NCBI RefSeq assembly: GCF_028502605.1
Contig: NC_079232.1
Location: forward strand, 6,200,001 to 6,264,000
DNA: 64,000 bases
Origin: Trichoderma breve
Taxonomy: Eukaryota; Ascomycota; Sordariomycetes; Hypocreales; Hypocreaceae
Reading direction: 5' to 3'
Both the position numbers and the translations under genes were made by a program. A model generated the notes under the pieces. The model searched no databases and had not been told where the DNA came from. It saw nothing but the letters and a program-made list of their open reading frames with translations. Shown here piece after piece: positions 37,002-49,073 of the stretch (positions are counted from its first letter, which is position 1; the number at the start of each line of letters is the position of its first letter).

Positions 37002-37708
37002 TCACCATGCGTTGCGATCCCAGTTTGGGTCTATAAATATTCATTTTCCTCAGTCAGCTTCAACACGCTCTCAGAGAGTAAAACAAACAACTTGACATAC
37101 CCTGAACAAACGCGGCCAGCACCTTGCTACCGGTCTGCAGCAGCGGATGCCCCACGACAATCTTGAGGAACTTTTCCAGGCCGGCTCGTCGGTTCTCGAT
37201 GACATCGTCGCTGAAGCGGTTGGTGAAGACCTTGCCGGGCAGCGGCGGGATGGTCACGCGGGCGCTCTCGCGCTCGAGGATGTCGCGGAAGTATTCAAAG
37301 TCGGAGTACCGCCTGCGCACGCTGCTCTGGCGCAGCTTGAAGGCGGGGATGTTGGTGCGGCAGAGGATCTCGTAGTCGGTGTACATGGACCGTCCCATGC
37401 CGTGGGTTCGAGGATTCCGTACCTGTTGGCCGCAACACAGAGGAGCATTAGTAATGCCGTATGTATGATGATAGTGACGATGATGATGCATCCAGACAGA
37501 GCCCATGTCCTCTTGTCCATGTCCTGTTGCCACCCCTTCACTGCCCGTATTTTTTATCTCTCTGCCCCTTTATTGTGTCGAATCCGCGCTCTTAAACTAC
37601 AATGATGTGCTGCTGTCCAATTTTCCTCACCTCAATCTCGAGAAAGTTCTCTGGCGGACCGTAGATCTCGTCAAAGCTCTGCTGCCGCGTGTCTGGCATG
37701 GACTGCAT
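37002..37708 (-). CDS. SNX3: Sorting nexin-3 (PX domain, Grd19-like)
   Basis: Three exons: 37708-37631, 37422-37101 and 37030-37002; 142 aa, the normal size for fungal SNX3. It starts [20 protein letters not shown] and runs into the PX domain (about residues 25-138): [26 protein letters not shown], the phosphoinositide-binding [14 protein letters not shown] (RRY/F motif), the PPLPGK proline loop, and [12 protein letters not shown]. The final exon adds only [12 protein letters not shown]3 binds PI3P on endosomes and helps retromer recycle cargo to the Golgi. The first intron is unusually long here (208 bp). The frame is open upstream of the chosen Met, but the family length and start fit 37708. 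Confidence 0.92.
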
Positions 37709-39046
37709 GATGGGCCGATGCAGATCCGGCGACTTGCGGGCCGCCTGCGCGGCGTCCTGATTGTCCGACAGTTTGGCGGTGGTATAAGGGTGATGGCTAT
37801 GGCTCGAGATATGCGCGCGCACGCGATAGATAGAGAGAGATCGCCTTCTGTACAAAGGGCGAGCTCGAGCTTCGATTTTTTGGGTTCGAAGAAGAGGAAG
37901 AACGAGGACAAGCGACTCCGCTCCGTATCGCCGGGCCGCACAGCACCTTGCCAAGCTGCTTGGGGTCGAGTCGAGAAATGCGCTCGATCGTGTGATGACC
38001 AGCCTTGGGCCAAAAGGTGGAGAGTGACGAGATAAATAATGCCTGCTTTGCACAATCGCGGGAAGCTGAACAAGGTGGGGTTTGCAGTTGCTGCTGTTCA
38101 CGTGGGGGGGAAGCTTCCATGTTCCCCACCAGTTCTACGGGGGAACCTTCAGTTGCAGTGCAGATTGTCTCATTTGATTGCCTTGTGATAAGCATCAAAC
38201 TTGACGAGCAGCTCTAATTTATTGATTATCGTGATGACGCATGGGGAATGATTGGACTCAAGTGCTGCTGCCTTTAGTAATTAAACCAACGCAAGTCCTG
38301 CATGAGTCTTGAATTTGCTTATCAATGCGTCACCGATAGATATCGCCAAGTCTAAACAAGGCCATTTGCCGTGTAAATACGAGTATGTCACCGGTGCTAC
38401 GGATATAGCATGGGAGTATCAAATATCAGAGTATCACCGGGGGGGGGGGGGCGTTATCCAACTTGAACCTAATGTCCCTCATAAAAGAGAATGTATATCA
38501 TTAATTCCTTTCTACTCATTCCTATTATTCACGGCCCTGGTAATGTGATCTAGGCTGTTGATTCAACCATTGTCGAAACGCAATGCTGATGCTATCGTAC
38601 CACGGCTCCCTTGGACTGATTGGTTGCAGAGCCAGGACCGAAGAACGAATAACTGCGCTTTCAATTATGTGTTGCTTCATGCAGTCTCCGTGCTACCTTG
38701 GCACATGCCGTCTTCATTCAATCTCATGTTGTGGAACTTAGTGCACAGCATTCATCATAAAACCGCTAATGGTAAATGAGCTCCTGATAACAACATCAAA
38801 TGACGAGAAAAAGTCGCCTCACCTTGAGCTCCCAAACTCCATAACTAGTCAACCTCCGTGTATATCCAAAAACTCTGAAAATAAATAATAATAACAAAGG
38901 CATTGGCTCATCTAGATGATGCATTATCACCAATGCCCCCCGGTGGATGGGATTGCTTGAGGCGCTGTGTGGGTGTAGCCTTGAACGTTCTCAAAGCATC
39001 CTCTTCTCATGGATAATAGCTGGCTAAAGCTCCATAGCCTTTGCCA
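37709..39046. other. Intergenic between SNX3 and SF3A1
   Basis: 1.3 kb. The left part is SNX3 leader/promoter. It contains a 13-G homopolymer at about 38439-38451, which is uncommon and error-prone in assemblies. No gene seen. Confidence 0.45.
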
Positions 39047-40733
39047 TCACTTCTTGGTTGCAAACTTCTGATGGATTGCGCGAATCTGCTCATCGACATT
39101 GACATTCTGGAGGTGATTGAGATGCGCTTGGCTCTTTCCCTCCAGATGTCCATCGAAGCTTTGGATAGCCGCCTTCTTTCGCCTGGCTTGTTCATCCTCC
39201 GAGAGGGCGTTTCCTGTCGCAGGATCAAAGACGTCGCTCCTCTGGCTAGCAAGTCGCTTCAGGTTGTTGGCTACATCAACATGGGCAATGTTGGACGTAG
39301 CGTAACGTGATTCTGCCTTGGCCTTTTGTTCCTTCCAGCTTGGATCCAGGAGTTCAACTGAGTAGAGAGAAAGGTTAGCTGGTGTTCCAAGCTTAGCATT
39401 GTCTAGAGCTTTATAACTTACTTCGCATGTGTGCTTCGAGTTCGTTGAGGGGAATCTGCTGCTTGCAGTTGGGACACAGTGCCATCTGCGTTCCTTGCTT
39501 GGTTGCCGCCTTCTGTGCCGCCCGTGGCACGTAATTCTCCCTTATCTTCATAGGACCAAGGCCACCCCTAGCCTCTGAATGTGCCGCCTGCACACGAGCC
39601 TGTGCTTCAGATCTTTCTTGTATTCTCCGCAGCTCCTCTTCCTCCTGAGCAGATGGCTGTGGCTGATGCACCTCGGCGCCATAAGCCGGTACAGGAGATG
39701 GCAACTGTGGCTGCTGCTGCTGTTGCTGCTGTTGTGGTGCGTATCCTGTATGCACAGGGAGGGGAAATGAGGCTGGAGGAGCTGTTTCTGTGGCTCCGTT
39801 GTACAGCTCGTCCTCTTCGCCTGGCATGGCCTCTTCGATTCGCAGGTTGGCACTGATGGATGCCTTGTTTCTGTCTTCCAACGAAGCATATTGCAGCTCA
39901 CCCAGGGTAGTGGGAGGCGGCAGATTGGCACTCTCATCGGCGTCGGAAAACGTAATGGTCTCGACAATGACAAAATCACCCCAGTCAATTCGAGCAAACT
40001 CAGCCTTTTCGACTTCTTCCTCGGCTTCCCTCTTCTTCCTCTCAGCCTCCTGATATTTGGCATATTCTGCCCTCTCTTTTGCTCGCTTCAGGACGTGGAA
40101 TTTGTCTTTCACGTTCAGCTGCAGCTCTGCTGTCCGCTCCTCCTGCAGCTTACCGCCCTCACCGTCGAGTCCGCTCGCCCGCAAAAGCAACGTGTACTGA
40201 TCGACAATGTGCTGGAAAAAGTTGTGAAACGTGTGGTTGGGAATCAGAAATTGGAACTGGGGGTTGCCGGCTTCGCGCTGCGCCAGCTGCGTCATGAATT
40301 GCCGTCCGTTCTTGGCCACGAAGAGCGCCGTCAACCGAATCACGTCCAAATCTTTCTGGTTGATGTGAGGCATTCGAGCGCAGAATTGAAAGTCGGGAGG
40401 CTTCGGCGGCCCCTTGGGCTTCTCGGGAACCGGTGTGATGGTTTCTCCCACTCGACCGGCCGCAATGTCGGTGCCGCGACCAGATCTGATCTCGCTCAGT
40501 CGCCACTGGTAGTAGGCGTGGTAGGCATCGTCAACGCTCAGAAAGCTGAACTTGGGATTCTGCCGTTCCTTTTCTCGGATGCGATCTTCGAATACCGAGC
40601 CGTTTCGCGCGACATATCCAGCAGTCTTTTCGAGGATGTTTCGAATTTCGCGTGGCGGCAGAACCACACCGGCAGGAGCTTTGATATCGTCAAGCGCGTT
40701 TGACGCATTTCCATTCGCCACTTCCGCAGCCAT
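39047..40733 (-). CDS. SF3A1: Splicing factor 3A subunit 1 (SF3a120/Prp21)
   Basis: Two exons: 40733-39422 and 39357-39047 (64-bp intron, GTAAGT, GCTAAC, ACTCAG); 540 aa. Two SURP modules are clear. SURP1 is at about residues 28-85 (IRNILEKTAGYVARNGSVFE with FSFLSVDDAYHAYYQW), and SURP2 at about 128-182 (LTALFVAKNGRQFMTQLAQ with FQFLIPNHTFHNFFQ). A Prp21-type central region with DWGDFVIVETITF follows, then a Gln run (8 Q) and a Pro/Gln segment, a CPNCKQQIPLNELEAHMR zinc-knuckle-like motif, and the conserved end ELLDPSWKEQK ... HQKFATKK. It is a core of the U2 snRNP SF3a complex. The C-terminal ubiquitin-like domain of the human protein is absent. Confidence 0.95.
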
Positions 40734-42330
40734 ATCCGCGATCGATGAAAAACAAGCCTAGACGAAGATGTGATTTTGTTTGTGCTGCTGCTGCTTCTGC
40801 CTTTTTGGGGAGTTGGAGGAGAAGAGCCCGAAGAAATGGACGGCAATGCGATGGTGATGCAGCTTGGCTGGAAATTTCTTGGTTGCCTTGCACCAAGCAC
40901 GCAGCATCGAATTGAGTCGGAAGCCGGAGCGGTGTTAATCCGCCCGTTGTCGATGTCGCGCCACGTCCATGGTTGCATGTACTCCGTGTGGGGTGCAGAG
41001 TACATGTACCCTGGACCATTCCATGGTTGCGAGAAGCTCAGAAGATTACCTACCTGTACCTCGTACTTCCTGTCGTATAAGATCATGCTATAAAGGGATC
41101 TGACGTCCAATTTAACAACGCCTAGGCAGTTGAGCGTGTAGTTTTTATCATTCCATTTTTTTTTTTCCTTACGAGAAGCAAAATTGTACGACAAAATCTT
41201 GCAGCCTGGTGATGTATCTGCTTTGTATTCAATTCTATTTGCAGCCACCTTGCCCAAGTTTCAGGTACCGATACCACTAGTCGCTTTTTGGGGGAGCACA
41301 TGTCAATTGGCCTAGAACGGTGCGCTCTTACAGGGAGCCTCGACCTCGCTACGAACCGAATTTGAGCTCCCAGTTCATCTTAGTGCGGCTGAATCCGTGT
41401 TCATCGAGGGCTTCGAGACAGACGAACGGAAATGATGCGGGCCGTGCAATGCGATTGAGCTGCTGCACGCACTGGCCGTACTACTATAGTACCTATTTGT
41501 TTTTGGTAGGTACTCGTACTATATTCGCTTAATCTGTATGGAGTAGAAAAGGCACTATAGGATTCCAGGGGCCTAAATTTTTGGATTTTTATACATAAAT
41601 CGGAAAAGATTGAATCCAAGCTTCTTTTGGAGTAGCATTGCCCATTGCTAATTGGATCATCCTTTTAGTGCTAGTAGCCAATAGTACATCCCTAAGGCAA
41701 GGGGCCCTCTCCAACACGAGGCTACAACGGGGTCTTTTCTGCAAGTCGAGGCAATCGCCCGAGTAACCTGTTGGCTACTCGCCCTTTGTATGGCGCCACA
41801 GCTGCGGCAGCTGGTACCTGTACCTGCCCTCGGTACCTGCTATGGCTGTGCACAGCACAGTGGCGCCAAGGCTGAAAGTCCTCCCTGTTAAGGCCACTGT
41901 AGCTACAATGCTGGAAGCGGACGCGAAGCTGAGAAAACGGTTGCGCAGCTCCTCCTCCCACCCCTGACTGGCTTGGTTTGCCCATCACGACAACCATTTT
42001 CGGCTTCTTTCTCCCCTTCTCCCTTTATTTTTCTCTTCCTCTCCGCTTGCGCGCTGCGACTTTCGACTCGCGGCTGTCGTTTTTATTCTTGCCCGGCCGA
42101 ATTGGGCTTGTCTCTTGTCCATTGTTCCTTTTGTTCGGCTTCTTCCATGAGGCATCTTTATTAATTTCCACGGTCTCGTCTCCTTCGTTCGATACACTCA
42201 TTTACCGGTCCGATCTGGACATTTTCCACCCCCCGAGAGCTCGGTCCTCTATTCTCTAGTCGCACGATTCGACCGCACATTACTCCGTCTTCTACACTTT
42301 TTACCACCAATCCCCGCCAAACTCTTCGCC
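40734..42330. other. Divergent promoter region SF3A1 / PMT1
   Basis: 1.6 kb between divergent starts. The stretch just before PMT1 is CT-rich. Short GGTACC-type palindromes and several GTACT words occur. No gene seen. Confidence 0.45.
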
Positions 42331-45300
42331 ATGGCGAAAGCGACGGCGCGGGGCCGCAGCCCTCAACCTCCCCTCGCCGCAGAGAAGCAGCCCTTGGTTG
42401 CACCAGTCGCATCCACCAAGCCCAAGAAGAACACATCGTACAAGTCTGACGGCGTTGTCGACAACGATGTCTTTCTGCTCCCTGGGCCCGACTATGTGGC
42501 GGCTCTTGGAGTGACTGTCCTGGCCACCATTGTGCGCCTGTTCAAGATCTACCTGCCCACTAGTGTTGTATTTGACGAAGTCCAGTGAGTCTCGCCTCTT
42601 TGCCATGCTCCTCTGTATCCAAGCTCCATCTGTGCCATTGTGCTAATTACTCCTGTGCTTTTTAGTTTCGGTGGTTTCGCTTCCAAATACATCAAGGGCA
42701 AGTTCTTCATGGACGTACACCCTCCCTTGGCCAAGATGCTCATTGCCCTCACTGGATGGCTTGCGGGCTTCGACGGCAATTTCGATTTCAAGGATATTGG
42801 CAAAGATTATCTGGAGCCTGGCGTTCCCTATGTCGCCATGCGTCTGTTCCCTGCGATTTGCGGCATCTTCCTCGCTCCCTTCATGTTCTTGACGTTGAAG
42901 GCGGTTGGCTGCCGAACGACGACCGCCGTGCTTGGCGCTGGCTTCATCATTTTTGGTAAATACACGCCACCCTTGTTCTTAGTGTTCTTTTGCTGCTTTG
43001 CTGCGAGATCATATTACGATGTTGAGTAAAACCCGGTTCTAACCAAGGTTTCTGCAGAAAACGGTCTTCTTACTCAGGCCCGTCTGATTCTTCTGGATTC
43101 CCCCCTGGTTGCTGCTACGGCTTTCACTGCCATGTCCTTTACCTGCTTCACCAATCAACATGAGCAGGGACCGGAGAAGGCGTTTCAGTTGAGCTGGTGG
43201 TTCTGGCTTGCCATGACTGGTCTTGGTCTCGGCATTACCTCCAGCATCAAATGGGTTGGCCTTTTCACTATTGCCTGGGTGGGATCCTTGACTCTTCTGC
43301 AGCTGTGGGTTCTCCTCGGCGACAGTAAGAACGTCTCTGTTGTACGTAAAAGATATTCTATTCCATTCCCCCTTTCCCTCATGGCCATTGAGTATTGGCG
43401 CTAACCTAGCTTTTTGAATGCAGCGTCTCTGGTTCAAGCACTTCATGGCCAGAGTTTTCTGCCTCATCATCATTCCCGTTACCTTCTATCTCGCCATGTT
43501 CGCCATTCACTTCCTTTGCCTGACCAACCCTGGTGAGGGTGATGGATTCATGAGCTCTGAATTCCAGGCTACTCTGAACAGCAAGGGTATGAAGGACGTT
43601 GCTGCCGACGTCGTCATGGGAAGCCGAGTTACCATCCGCCATGTCAATACTCAGGGTGGCTACCTCCACTCTCACCCCCTCATGTACCCTACCGGTAGCT
43701 TGCAGCAACAGATCACTCTGTATCCCCACAAGGACGACAACAACATTTGGATCCTGGAGAACCAGACTCAGCCCCTGGGCATTGATGGCCAACCGCTCAA
43801 CGGAACTCTGGCCTGGGATGCTTTGCCAGAGGTGCACCACATTGTTGATGGCTCTGTCCTCCGTCTCTACCACCAGCCTACCTTCCGACGCCTTCACTCA
43901 CACGACGTGCGACCCCCGGTCACCGAGGCTGACTGGCAAAATGAGGTCTCTGCATACGGCTACGAAGGCTTTGAAGGCGATGCCAACGATCTGTTCCGTG
44001 TTGAGATTGTCAAGAAGCAGTCCAAGGGAGCCCTGGCCAAGGAACGCCTCCGAACCATTGAGACCAAGTTCCGATTGGTCCACGTCATGACTGGCTGTGC
44101 TTTGTTCTCCCACAAGGTCAAGCTCCCCGAGTGGGCTTCCGAGCAGCAAGAGGTTACTTGCGCCCGCGGAGGTAGCGTGCCCAACAGCGTCTGGTATGTC
44201 GAGCACAACGAGCACCCTCTCCTCGGCGATGACGTCGAAAAGGTCAACTACGCCAACCCTGGCTTCTTTGGCAAATTCTGGGAGCTCCACAAGGTCATGT
44301 GGAGGACGAACGCTGGTCTGACCGACTCTCATGCCTGGGACTCTCGACCCCCCTCATGGCCTATCCTTCGTCGTGGTATCAACTTCTGGGGCAAGCACCA
44401 CATGCAAGTCTACCTCCTTGGCAACCCTCTGATCTGGTGGTCTAGCACGGCCGTCGTTGCGATTTGGGTCATCTTCAAGGGTGTTGCCATTCTCCGATGG
44501 CAGCGCGGATGCAATGACTATGCTAGCAGCACATTCAAGCGTTTCGATTATGAGATTGGTACCTCCGTCCTGGGCTGGGCCCTGCATTACTTCCCCTTCT
44601 TCCTGATGGAGCGCCAGCTTTTCTTGCACCACTATTTCCCGGCACTCTACTTCGCCATCATTGCGCTCTGCCAGATGTTCGACTTTGTGACAGCAAGAAT
44701 CCCCGCCGCTCTTGGTTACCGTGGCACTCTCATTAACCGCGTCGCCACCGTGTCCTTCCTTGTCCTTAGCGCAGTAGTGTTCACCCTGTTCGCCCCATTG
44801 GCCTACGGCACGCCTTGGACCAAGGCAGAGTGCATGCGGGTCAAGCTCTTTGACAAGTGGGACTTTGACTGCAACACCTTCCTTGATGATGTAAGTCTTT
44901 CCCAAGCAATTCCCAAACATAAACTTCCCACTCGTGGGTAAGGGGATAATCAAGTCATTGAAAAAGGATCGATTCTGAACAGCTATGACTAACGTATTTC
45001 GATGTTTAGTACCAGGGCTATACTTTGACATCACTTCCCCCTTCAAGCGCTGCACCTTCAGTACCTGTTGCCGACGTTAACCAGGACCAGAAGCCTCTGG
45101 CGCCGCCCGTTATCTCTGAAGCAGCCGTTCCCCCGGAGCCCAAGATCCTCTCCAAAGAGGAGAAGATTGAGTACCGGGATCAGGATGGAAATCTACTGAA
45201 TGACGAGCAGGTCAAGGCTCTCGAAGGCAAGGTTGAGTTCCAGACCAAGTACGAGACTAAGACTCGCGTCGTCGACGAGCAGGGACGCGAGGTCCCAATG

Positions 45301-45525
45301 CCCGAAGGCGGCTGGCCCGATAACATGGTCGGTGGTGTTGCTCCACCTCACCCTGACGTTGAGGGTGTTGACAAGGAGACCGCCAAGGCTGAGAGCGCTG
45401 AGGCCCCCAAGGAGGCCCCCAAGGAGGAGGCTGTTGCAAGTTCCGATGGCGAAAAGGAAGCCGAGAACCTCAAGGCTAAGCCCGCTAGCGAAGGACAAGA
45501 AGCCACTATTCAGGAAGAGCTGTAG
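42331..45525 (+). CDS. PMT1: Protein O-mannosyltransferase, PMT1 subfamily
   Basis: Five exons: 42331-42584, 42666-42955, 43058-43341, 43424-44890 and 45010-45525; 936 aa. It is an ER membrane enzyme moving mannose from dolichyl-phosphate-mannose to Ser/Thr of secretory proteins. The first luminal loop carries the catalytic DE pair (VVFDEVHFGGFASKYIKG, spanning the first splice) and FMDVHPPLAKML. The N-terminal half has several hydrophobic helices. A luminal MIR region lies at about residues 327-515 (GSRVTIRHVNTQGGYLHSH, HPLLGDDVEKVNY-type ends). Four or more C-terminal helices follow, including WALHYFPFFLMERQLFLHHY, the PMT1-type signature. The last exon codes a long Lys/Glu/Ala-rich cytosolic tail of about 150 residues with KEEKIEYRDQDG. 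All splice phases agree. Confidence 0.95.
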
Positions 45526-46488
45526 GGGAGTGGAAAGCTGCTGAGTTTTGAAATTTTCACGAGCGAAACAAAAAAAAAATCACGTCACCTTCAGAGACGG
45601 TGTCTCAATATTCTTTTAATATGCGTCGCACTATTACTTATGCCCTCGTGGCCAACTATTCAGGGGCGGTGTCTTGTTACAGGCAAACCCCCAACTCAAC
45701 CATTTGGAATGAATCGAGGGCTTAGGGACGATGGGGCGCTACGGGGAGGTTTTTGTTTGGGCGGCGAAAGGAAACGATCTTGCTCAACTGGGTCTAGATG
45801 AAAATGAAAACGTGTTTGAAAAAAGTTAATGGAAGAGGGGAAGAAAAGAGGGGCGACGAGAAAGAGAAGAAGAGCGAGTGAGAGAGAGAGAAGTTGCAGT
45901 CACTATACGATTGTCATCTATCATGTAGCGTCTGATGTACACCAATTCTTCTGCAGAATAGTCTCCTTGTTAACAATACGTAACGTCTTTGTCATGACAA
46001 GCAACATTAATGTTTGGTGGTGTTACTGTCTGTGTATCGGATGTACGAGATAATTGAACAAAATTAACTCATTTTTTTGTGTGTCTTTTCATTTCTCTGC
46101 TTTGAGGTATATAATGCGGTAAATACCTGGATTATTGTATACCTATAAGGACACACACACATATATACTGCATCCAGTTGTATTTGGTCCTACAACCCTC
46201 TGACATTGGCGATGCTTAATTTTTCTGTGTAAGTGGATGCCTATCTGCCGGCGGCACAAAGTATAGCCGCTTGCCTGCACCTGACAACTCTAGCTTTGCC
46301 CCGGTCATCCCCCATCCCCAACTCAGCGGATTAGACTTTGGCAGCGACTCGGAAGTTCTCAATCGTACCTAATCAATCGGCAGAAACATCGCATCATCAT
46401 CTGCCGAGTCGAGCGAATGATTGGTCGGTTCGGTGACTGATATCTTTCAATCCATTGGCATCCATCCGTAAGACAACGTTCCACCAAC
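45526..46488. other. Intergenic, PMT1 3' flank and regulator promoter
   Basis: No gene. I looked here specifically for an upstream exon encoding a zinc cluster for the next gene and saw none. A short CA repeat (about 46152-46160) and purine-rich tract (about 45830-45890) are visible. Confidence 0.5.
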
Positions 46489-48848
46489 ATGTGTCAGCCA
46501 TCGGATGCAGACTCGCAGCAGATCCCGCCCATTGAGATCGGCTCATTTATTGCCCTACGTCCTGATAAGAGCGAGTTCATCGGCAGTGCCAGCGGTGTAT
46601 TCTTTGCGAATACCGTCTTTCGGGCCTTTGCAACTGCAACGACAACCTCTGCCGGGACTGGCTCGAAGCGTCCCCAGGGAGACGTAGATGGCCTGGGGCC
46701 TCAAGCGACGCCGGACCCCGGCTCCGCCCATGAGTATGTCATGGCAGAGGAGAAGGCCCAGGAGGAAGCCGCTGGAGAGGATACTCTTGGAGTGGGCGCC
46801 GTGGGTGCTGATGATGCCAGCAAGAGCCCGGGGTTGCGATCATATGGCATCGCGGCACCTGGGCTGGGGATCCCACCTCCTCCAGCCGTTGCGAAGCGGC
46901 TCCTGGTGGAATACTTCAGAAGATGGCACCCCTTCCTCCCCTTCCTCCATGGCCCCACGTTCTTTGAAAAGGTGAACCGCTTCTACGAGCTGGAAGGAGG
47001 TTCGCCTGGGGAGCCGATGAGCCAGCGGAACAAAGTGTACCAGGCCATCATCTTCCAATGCGTCTTTAACATCGCAGACTCAAACCACAACCAGAAGCAA
47101 GAGCGGGAGCTGCCCGAAGAATCACGTATCAAGTCTGCCGTCGCCCTGACGAGCTTGCTGGGAATACTCTCCAGCGGTCATGACATCCCCTCCCTACAAG
47201 CTCTCCTGGCCGTGGAGCTGTATCTGATGACGCAGATGTCTCTGAGGGCGGCCTCGACTGTTCACGGAGCGATGACGCGCATCTTATACCACTGCGGGCT
47301 ACACAGATGCCCCTTCCGATACGTTCAGCTGCCGCGCGATATATGCGACATGAGGAAGAGAATCTTTTGGTCTGCGTATGTGATTGACCGCCATCTGAGT
47401 CAGGTCCTGGGACATCCCCTGGCGCTCAATGACGAAGAGATAGACGTCTGTCTCCCCGGAGCACCAGAGGTTCACAATCCTGCCAAGCCATTTTCGCCAG
47501 AGATCCAAAGCGCAACCGCAACCAAGTCATTTCAGCATAATCCTCAGGCACGCGCCTCGGTAGCGGAGGATGACGTCCAGAACTATGCACCAGTAGACCA
47601 TCCGACCTTTGGGTCCGTTTCCTCTACTGGAGACCTTACCGACGGTAGCACCATCGGAACCCACGAAGACAGTCTCAACACCGACCACCTTGTATATCGG
47701 CCGCAGAACTTGGGCGAATCTATCCTTGGTTTCCTGGTGACGTATTCACGGCTGCTTGGGCAAGCTCTCGACCTCTTCCACAAGTCCATCCACAGCCGGT
47801 CCATCACTTGGGACAAGGTGCTTGAGATGACGTCGAGGATCCATGCCTGGTGGAATACGCTTCCACCATCGTTTCAGGGAGAGGGACTTACATCGATCTT
47901 TGTAGAACCACAATCCCATCATGGACCTCCCTTTGCGATATTATACCATCAGCTCATCCTTATCATGAACAGGCCTTTCCTTTCTCTCCCGACGAACCGA
48001 ACGGATTTTCAATTTAGTTTGCAGACCGCGGTGAATGCCAGTCGAGCCATCGTCAAGAAGCTGAAACTACGCCAAGGGGATTCGCCTTTGGTGGCCTGGC
48101 CAGGGATGCTGTCGGCTGCGTGGATGGCAGGGCTAACCATTTCGTACGCCGGATTGCTGAAGCTTTACCCAATGGAGAAGACTATCTTGTACGTTGCGAC
48201 TGCTTTTTCAAAGCCCTTGGTAACTTTGTCCGTCAGTACTGGGTTAAGCTAACTTTTTTTCACCGCAGGGATCTTAATTGTGCCATAAAGCTCCTTGGCA
48301 TGATGAGTCGAAATTGGACCAGCGCCCACCACTGCCGGGTGACGTTAAAGATGCTGCTAGACAGGTTAACGTCGAAGCCGTTCATGGAAAAGATCAACCC
48401 AGCTCTATCGGCAGACCCGTCGTTCGCCGTATTGACGGACTGGAGCCAGCCTGTCTTTTCAACATACCAGAACCTTCTCGAGGGAAGCCGCAACAAGCGG
48501 CGGCGAGTTGACCAAAACAACACAAAGAACAACAATACCAACAACAACGTCAATAACATCAACAATAACTTTATGGGTGGTTCCATGAGCGGGTATCCGG
48601 CTAACCACTTTGTTGGACCTGACACGGAATTCATGGGCGGCGACAATCTCTGGGACTACCCGAGCTTCCAGCCCGTTTTGGAGTACACGGGTCCGGATTT
48701 CGGATTCGACGCAGATCAGTTCTCCCAGCAAGGGGAGTGGGAGCGATTCTTGAGCGAGAACATGAACGCAGAATCGTCAGGGCTATTGTTCAACAATGCC
48801 GGATGGGACACATATTTTCAGAGCATGGGAGACAGATTGAATGTGTAA
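46489..48848 (+). CDS. Fungal transcription regulator, middle-homology domain without zinc cluster
   Basis: Two exons: 46489-48188 and 48269-48848 (80-bp intron, branch GCTAAC); 759 aa. The Fungal_trans (PF04082-type) domain runs from about residue 130 to 480: FRRWHPFLPFLHGPTFFE, then LLAVELYLMTQMSLRAASTV, the diagnostic GLHRCP and KRIFWSAYVIDRHLS, and GHPLALNDEEIDVCLP. Downstream come WWNTLPPSFQGEG and YHQLILIMNRPFL. The N-terminus (RPDKSEFIGSASGVFFANTVFRAF) is the block that in related proteins follows the Zn2Cys6 cluster and its linker, but no Cys6 motif is present in or upstream of this gene. After the splice there is an Asn-rich stretch (NNNTNNNVNNINNN) and an acidic/aromatic C-terminus typical of activation domains. 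Either it acts through a partner or it has lost its DNA-binding part. Confidence 0.85.
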
Positions 48849-49073
48849 GTGAAAACGTAATTTCTTTTTATTCTATGCTGTATAATTTGTAATGTTTGGG
48901 CGTTACGATGTGGGACTTGGGCTGGATGCTGCCATCAATTTTCAACATGATTTGATTCTGACCGCATCCACAATCGTTTACGTGGGAATAATCATAACAT
49001 AAAAAGTGCAAATCACAAACGGGCACATGAATATATATAGTGGTATATGAACTGGAAACGAGAAAAATAAAAA

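Noticed and set aside
39891..40703. 270-codon frame antisense to SF3A1
   Set aside because: Shadow of a clear gene; no family resemblance.
29826..40733. SF3B5 and SF3A1 as a splicing gene cluster
   Set aside because: The two lie about 9 kb apart with unrelated genes between; two spliceosome genes in one window is compatible with chance.
44354..45055. 233-codon frame antisense to PMT1
   Set aside because: Shadow of PMT1 exon 4; no motif.
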